Source: Deltaproteobacteria bacterium
GTDB taxonomy: Bacteria > Desulfobacterota > Syntrophia > Syntrophales > UBA5619
Reading direction: 5' to 3'
Assembly (NCBI GenBank): GCA_021372695.1
Contig: JAJFTY010000172.1
Location: forward strand, 1-18,434
Length of the DNA: 18,434 bases
How positions within the stretch are numbered: position 1 is the first letter of the stretch; every line of letters begins with the position of its first letter. The position numbers were made by a program, and so were the translations under genes. The notes beneath the pieces are model-generated. The model ran no database searches. It was not told where the DNA came from and saw nothing but the letters and a program-made list of their open reading frames with translations. Positions 14,714 to 18,434 of the stretch are shown piece by piece.

Positions 14714-15916
14714 CTACTTCCTCGGCCGGATCCGGGTGCCGTCGCTGATGGCGTCGTCGGGATAGGCGACCACGCGGTCGTTTTCCTTCAGTCCGGAAAC
14801 CAGTTCCACCGTCAATCCGGTCTTCTGGCCGACCACCACGGGCCGCAGGCGCGCTCTTCCCTCCTCCTCGGCAAAGACGGCCCACCCTGTGCCCGAACGG
14901 AAAAGGGCGCTCGCGGGAACCTGCAGGATATCCTTTCCCTCCCAGATGACGAAGTGGGCTTCCAGGCGATAGGCGTCCCCGAGGGCGCGCCATATTTCCG
15001 GCGGCGAGGTGATGTCGGCGATCACCAGGACCCTCTGCTCCTCGACGCCCAGGCTCGATACCTTCGTGAAGCCGGCCGGCTCGACCCGGCGAACGCGCCC
15101 CTCCAGAGGTTCATCCCGGCCCCAGCGCTTGAAGAGAACCTTCATCCCCGGCCGGATCCGGACCGCGTCCGACGAGAGAACCTCCACGCGGACTTCGAGA
15201 GCCCCTGCATTCCCGATGTCCATCAGGGGCTCGCCGGTCTGGACCGCCCCCTCGCTTTCGCGATACAGCCGGAGGATCGAGCCGTTCACCGGAGCGGTCA
15301 ATTCAACGACCGGGTTCTTCCCGCTTCCCCGGGCCGGGGCGAAGTTCCGCAGGGTCGTCCTCGCCCGCTCCAGTTCGGAGCGCGCGGCGTCCGCGGCCGC
15401 TTTCGCGGAACGCTGCGTGGCCCTCGTCTTGCCGGCCTCGGAATCGATCTGATCCAGTTGATCCCTGGCAACAGACCCCTTGGCGTAGAGGCCGGCGATC
15501 CGGCCCCGTCTCTTTTCGACATAGTCGGCATCCGCAGCGGCAGCCCGCTCCTTCTCCAGGGCTGCGGCGAGCGATGCCTCCGCCGCCGAGACGACGGCTT
15601 CCGCCTCGGCCCGGCTCCGGAGGTCGAGGGGTTGGGAGCGGAGCGGCTCCAGGACCACCAGGGTTTGCCCCCGCTTCACCCGATCCCCCACCTTCGCCTC
15701 CACCCTTCTCATGTATCCCGCGGTCGGCGCCGAGACCGTGAAGCGGTCCTTCAGCCGGGTGCGCCCCTCCTCTTCGATCGTGACCTGGAGCGGACCGCGG
15801 CTCACCTTCACGAAATCGACCTCCTGCGTCCGCGGGAGAAAGCCGTAGAGAACCGCCAGGACAACGACGAGGACGATGCCGGCGATCCACAATTTCCTGC
15901 GCAATGCATGATTCAT
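14714..15916 (-). CDS. HlyD/MacA-type periplasmic adaptor (membrane fusion protein)
   Basis: A 400-residue membrane fusion protein that would bridge an inner-membrane ABC transporter to an outer-membrane channel. One N-terminal membrane anchor (RKLWIAGIVLVVVLAVLYGF, about residues 6-26) is followed by the first lipoyl half (APTAGYMRRVEAKVGDRVKRGQ) and a long Ala/Glu/Arg-rich coiled-coil hairpin (about 100-195). Then come the second lipoyl half (TAPVNGSILRLYRESEGAVQTGEPL) and beta-barrel and membrane-proximal parts ending VELVSGLKENDRVV. Start: ATG 15916 (MNHALRRK) with AGGAG nearby; the frame runs open to 16054 but that extension only reads through an intergenic repeat. It sits 180 bases after the ABC permease on the same strand, the usual partner for this family. 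It may carry the downstream protease or another substrate, which is inference. Confidence 0.9.
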   Translation of the reverse strand: MNHALRRKLWIAGIVLVVVLAVLYGFLPRTQEVDFVKVSRGPLQVTIEEEGRTRLKDRFTVSAPTAGYMRRVEAKVGDRVKRGQTLVVLEPLRSQPLDLRSRAEAEAVVSAAEASLAAALEKERAAAADADYVEKRRGRIAGLYAKGSVARDQLDQIDSEAGKTRATQRSAKAAADAARSELERARTTLRNFAPARGSGKNPVVELTAPVNGSILRLYRESEGAVQTGEPLMDIGNAGALEVRVEVLSSDAVRIRPGMKVLFKRWGRDEPLEGRVRRVEPAGFTKVSSLGVEEQRVLVIADITSPPEIWRALGDAYRLEAHFVIWEGKDILQVPASALFRSGTGWAVFAEEEGRARLRPVVVGQKTGLTVELVSGLKENDRVVAYPDDAISDGTRIRPRK

Positions 15917-16003
15917 CCATTCACTCCTGGACAGACTCGATGAAGCTCCGGATGCCCCGATTCCGAAAGGTCCGCAAAAGGCAAATTCTCCACTCCCCTT
16001 GCG

Positions 16004-16075
16004 GGTCACCCCCACCCTGCCCTCCCCCGTCGAGGGGGAGGGTAAAAAATGCATGCCCCGTCAAGGGGGAGAGGT
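16004..16075. repeat. CCCTCCCCC-type intergenic palindromic repeat
   Basis: CCCTCCCCC (16020-16028) pairs perfectly with GGGGGAGGG (16034-16042) around GTCGA. A second, degenerate CCCC-GTCAA-GGGG copy lies at 16056-16068. The left flank GGTCACCCCCACCCTG is the usual neighbour of this repeat, which I recall as scattered between genes in many proteobacterial genomes (often mis-translated as PSPSTGEGRVGV-like peptides). It lies in the 180-base gap between permease and adaptor genes and could act as an mRNA hairpin there. Confidence 0.65.
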
Positions 16076-16096
16076 TCTTGGCTTTTTACGAAGCCG

Positions 16097-18434
16097 TTAC
16101 TCCCGGGTCTTCAATACCTCGACTAGGTCGAGATGGTCGAGCTTGTGGCGCACGATCAGCCCCGACACCGAAGCCGAGGCCAGAACCACCGCTGCGGCCA
16201 GCGAATAGGTCCTTGGCTCGATGACGAGCGGAACCCGGAAAAGGTCGGAGGCCAATGCCTGTGCAATGTACCCGCAGAGCCAGTATCCCATGAGAAATCC
16301 CAGGGGGATGGCGACGAGCGTGATCAGCGCCAACTCCCCGAGGAGGATGTAGGAAATCTCACCCCGCGTGTAGCCCAGCACCCGCAGGCTGGAGAGCTCC
16401 CTGCTCCGCTCCGAAAAGGTAATCCGGGCGTTGTTGTAGACCACGCCGAAGGAGATGAAGCAGGCCATGAGTGTAGCAACAAACGTGAAAAAAAGCATCC
16501 CCTTGGCCTGCACCTCATGAAAGTTGCGCACCTCATCGGTTCGGACGACCGTGCCCGACACGCGCGGCATGTCGACGAAAGTTTGAAAGAGCCGCTTCCG
16601 GAACAGCGGGTCGGTCAGCAGATGGGCGCCGGAGATCGCATCGCCCTCCTTCATCAGGCGGTTGAGCGCCGTGACATCCATGTACCCCATCACCCCGAGG
16701 TACTGCCGGACCAGGGCCACCACCGGCACCTGGCGGGTCGACCGGGTGCCTTCGAGGGCCTCGACGGTCAGCATCTCCCCGGGCCGGATCGCGAGGATCT
16801 TGGCGAGATGGTCGTTCAGCATGATCCCCTGGGGCGGCAGCGGAACCGGCTTGAGACGGACATCCAGCAAGAGTTGCAAATGGCTCTCCGGTTCGATCCC
16901 CCGGATCGACGTTTTGTAGCTGCGGTGGCCGTGGATCATCTTCACCGGAACGCTCCGGTAGGTCTCGGCATACCGGATCCCCGGGAGCTCCTTCAGCTCG
17001 AATACGGCCCTGCGCGACGTGGGTTCGGCAAAGGTCACGGTCATGTCCTCCTTCTGGGAGAGGACGAATTGAACGTTCACCATGTGGCCGACCGAGTCCT
17101 TGAAGAAGCCGCTGGAGATCATCGTGGCGCAGGCGGCCGCAATGCCCAGCATCGAGAGGAAGGTCCGGATCGGCTTGCGTTCGATGTTCCGCGCGATGAT
17201 CCGGGTCGGCTGCGAAAGGAAACGGCCGATCCCCGCCTTTTCGATCAGGGAGACCCGGTAGCGCGCCGGAGGTTCGGGCCGCATCGCCTCGGCCGGGGGC
17301 TGCTTGGCCGCCCGCCAGAGGGTGTGCAGGGTGCCGGCGAGGACCGAGGCGACCGTGATCAGGACCACCGCGACGATCACGCCGGGATGGAGGGTGAAGA
17401 TGAGATGCGGGAAGCGGTAGACGGCCATGTAGACGTCGCCCAGCAGGTGGCCGAACCAGATTCCCCCGGCCACGCCCGCAAGCAGGCCCGGAAGGATGAT
17501 CAGGACCACCAGTTTCGCATAATGGAGGCCGATGTCGAGGTTGTCGTAGCCGAAGGCCTTGAGCGCCGCATTCTGCTCGCGCTGCGTGTTGATCGTCCTG
17601 CTCATGACCACGTTCAGCAGGAAGGCGGCCACGCAGATGAAGATGGTCGGGAAAATCTTCGAACTGGTCTGGAGCTGCCGGAACTCCTCGCTCAGAATCC
17701 GGTGCGATATCTGATCCTTGCGCCCGTAGGCGCCGTATCCACCGTAGCGGTCCACCACCTGATCCAGGTCGCGCAGAACGTCGCTCAATTTGGCATCCGG
17801 ATGGAGGGTCAGGGCGACGCTGTTGAACGCCCCATCCATGTCGTAGGCCTTGGCGAGGGCCTTCCGGCTCATCCAGAGGACGCCGTAGTGCTTGAAGTCG
17901 GGGCTCATCGCCTCCGGCTTCATCAGGAGAACGAACTCCGGCGAGAGGGCGATGCCCGTGATCGAGAGCCGCTTCCACTTGCCGTTGATGACCGCGGCAA
18001 AAGTGTCGCCGAGCCGCAGATTGTGGGCCAGGGCGAAGTTTTCGTTGATGACGGTCTCGTTATCCTTCGCCGGATCGGGCAGCCTGCCCGTCCTGATGAA
18101 GAGCCGGTTCAGCAGCGGCTGCCCGTCGTCCGGGATCGACAGGATCCTGCCGTTCACCGGTTCCGGAAAACCCGCGATATCCAGTTTCACGTACGCGGAA
18201 ACGCGGGTTTCCACCTGATGGACCCCGGGGACATCCCTGATCTTCTCCTTCAGGCTCTCCGGCGCCCGCTTCAGTTGGACGAAGACGTCGGCAAAGCCGT
18301 AGTCCCGGTAGAAGCGGTTCCGGGTCAGCTCCAGGGAATCCATGGTGCTGATGAACATGATGAAGGTCGCGGCGCCGCTCATCACGACAAGGGTGATGGC
18401 AAAGACCTGCCCCTTCATGCGCCACAGATCCCGC
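16097..18434 (-). CDS. ABC transporter permease, two-module FtsX/MacB type, 5' end missing
   Basis: Inner-membrane permease of an ABC exporter or lipoprotein-release type system (MacB/LolE/DevC relatives). The frame continues past the first internal ATG at 18418 to the window edge, reading RDLWR before MKGQVFAI, so the true start is outside. After an N-terminal helix comes a large periplasmic domain. A first FtsX module follows (about 265-385 from the 18418 Met: FPTIFICVAAFLLNVVMSRTINTQREQNAALKAFG in pieces), then a second start-like helix (RTFLSMLGIAAACATMIS), a second periplasmic domain, and a second FtsX module (FVATLMACFISFGVVYNNARI, SSLRVLGYTRGEI, LLGELALITLVAIPLGFLMGY). It ends with a TAA stop. 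No ATPase gene is visible; it is expected upstream, beyond the right edge. The substrate is unknown. Confidence 0.9.
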   Translation of the reverse strand, partial: RDLWRMKGQVFAITLVVMSGAATFIMFISTMDSLELTRNRFYRDYGFADVFVQLKRAPESLKEKIRDVPGVHQVETRVSAYVKLDIAGFPEPVNGRILSIPDDGQPLLNRLFIRTGRLPDPAKDNETVINENFALAHNLRLGDTFAAVINGKWKRLSITGIALSPEFVLLMKPEAMSPDFKHYGVLWMSRKALAKAYDMDGAFNSVALTLHPDAKLSDVLRDLDQVVDRYGGYGAYGRKDQISHRILSEEFRQLQTSSKIFPTIFICVAAFLLNVVMSRTINTQREQNAALKAFGYDNLDIGLHYAKLVVLIILPGLLAGVAGGIWFGHLLGDVYMAVYRFPHLIFTLHPGVIVAVVLITVASVLAGTLHTLWRAAKQPPAEAMRPEPPARYRVSLIEKAGIGRFLSQPTRIIARNIERKPIRTFLSMLGIAAACATMISSGFFKDSVGHMVNVQFVLSQKEDMTVTFAEPTSRRAVFELKELPGIRYAETYRSVPVKMIHGHRSYKTSIRGIEPESHLQLLLDVRLKPVPLPPQGIMLNDHLAKILAIRPGEMLTVEALEGTRSTRQVPVVALVRQYLGVMGYMDVTALNRLMKEGDAISGAHLLTDPLFRKRLFQTFVDMPRVSGTVVRTDEVRNFHEVQAKGMLFFTFVATLMACFISFGVVYNNARITFSERSRELSSLRVLGYTRGEISYILLGELALITLVAIPLGFLMGYWLCGYIAQALASDLFRVPLVIEPRTYSLAAAVVLASASVSGLIVRHKLDHLDLVEVLKTRE

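Noticed and set aside
16533..17978. 481-codon minus-strand frame in another phase within the permease
   Set aside because: It overlaps the recognised FtsX-type permease completely and lacks hydrophobic segments.
1..18434. tRNA, rRNA, CRISPR array, insertion sequence or integrase
   Set aside because: Looked for by eye on both strands; no supporting sequence was found.

Overview
The window looks like a GC-rich chromosomal segment from an anaerobic Gram-negative bacterium. Desulfobacterota, Syntrophales-like, is my best guess. The basis is the combination of a CoA-acylating semialdehyde dehydrogenase next to a TRAP transporter, a membrane protein fused to a spermidine-synthase fold, a B12-type radical SAM protein, and a PEP-CTERM surface protein. 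The lineage is inferred from gene content, not from a marker gene. No rRNA, tRNA, CRISPR array, transposase or phage gene was seen.

Left part, plus strand (1-5281): the 3' end of an unidentified gene, then an MmsA-type (methyl)malonate-semialdehyde dehydrogenase, then a complete TRAP carboxylate transporter (binding protein DctP, small membrane subunit DctQ, large membrane subunit DctM). This reads as an uptake-and-degradation unit: the transporter imports a small organic or 2-oxo acid, and the dehydrogenase turns a semialdehyde intermediate into an acyl-CoA. A perfect 15-bp hairpin separates dctP from dctQM, and a perfect 22-bp hairpin follows dctM.

Middle (5315-11508): a 789-residue polytopic membrane protein with a soluble spermidine-synthase-like domain (plus); a convergent RsuA/RluB-type pseudouridine synthase (minus) whose extra C-terminal tail lies wholly antisense to the membrane protein; a B12-binding-type radical SAM protein with a TPR-like tail (plus); and a PEP-CTERM exported protein (minus) with an intrinsic terminator. 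The PEP-CTERM gene has a good sigma-54 (-24/-12) promoter candidate about 300 bases upstream, inside an AT-rich gene-free stretch of about 570 bases.

Right part, minus strand (12077-18434): an export-type cluster, read from the right edge leftwards. It holds an FtsX/MacB-type ABC permease (its start lies beyond the window), a HlyD/MacA-type periplasmic adaptor, and a large secreted subtilisin (S8) protease with an unusual STN - linker - propeptide - S8 with PA insert - dockerin-like layout. Two non-coding palindromic elements sit in this cluster: a CCCTCCCCC-type intergenic repeat between permease and adaptor, and a nested inverted repeat of about 158 bp that overlaps the 5' end of the protease reading frame.

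The points most worth a second look are the protease architecture and its link to the ABC exporter, the nested inverted repeat at its 5' end, the sigma-54/long-leader arrangement of the PEP-CTERM gene, and the altered active-site loop of the MmsA homologue. No single complete new system can be proven from this window alone.
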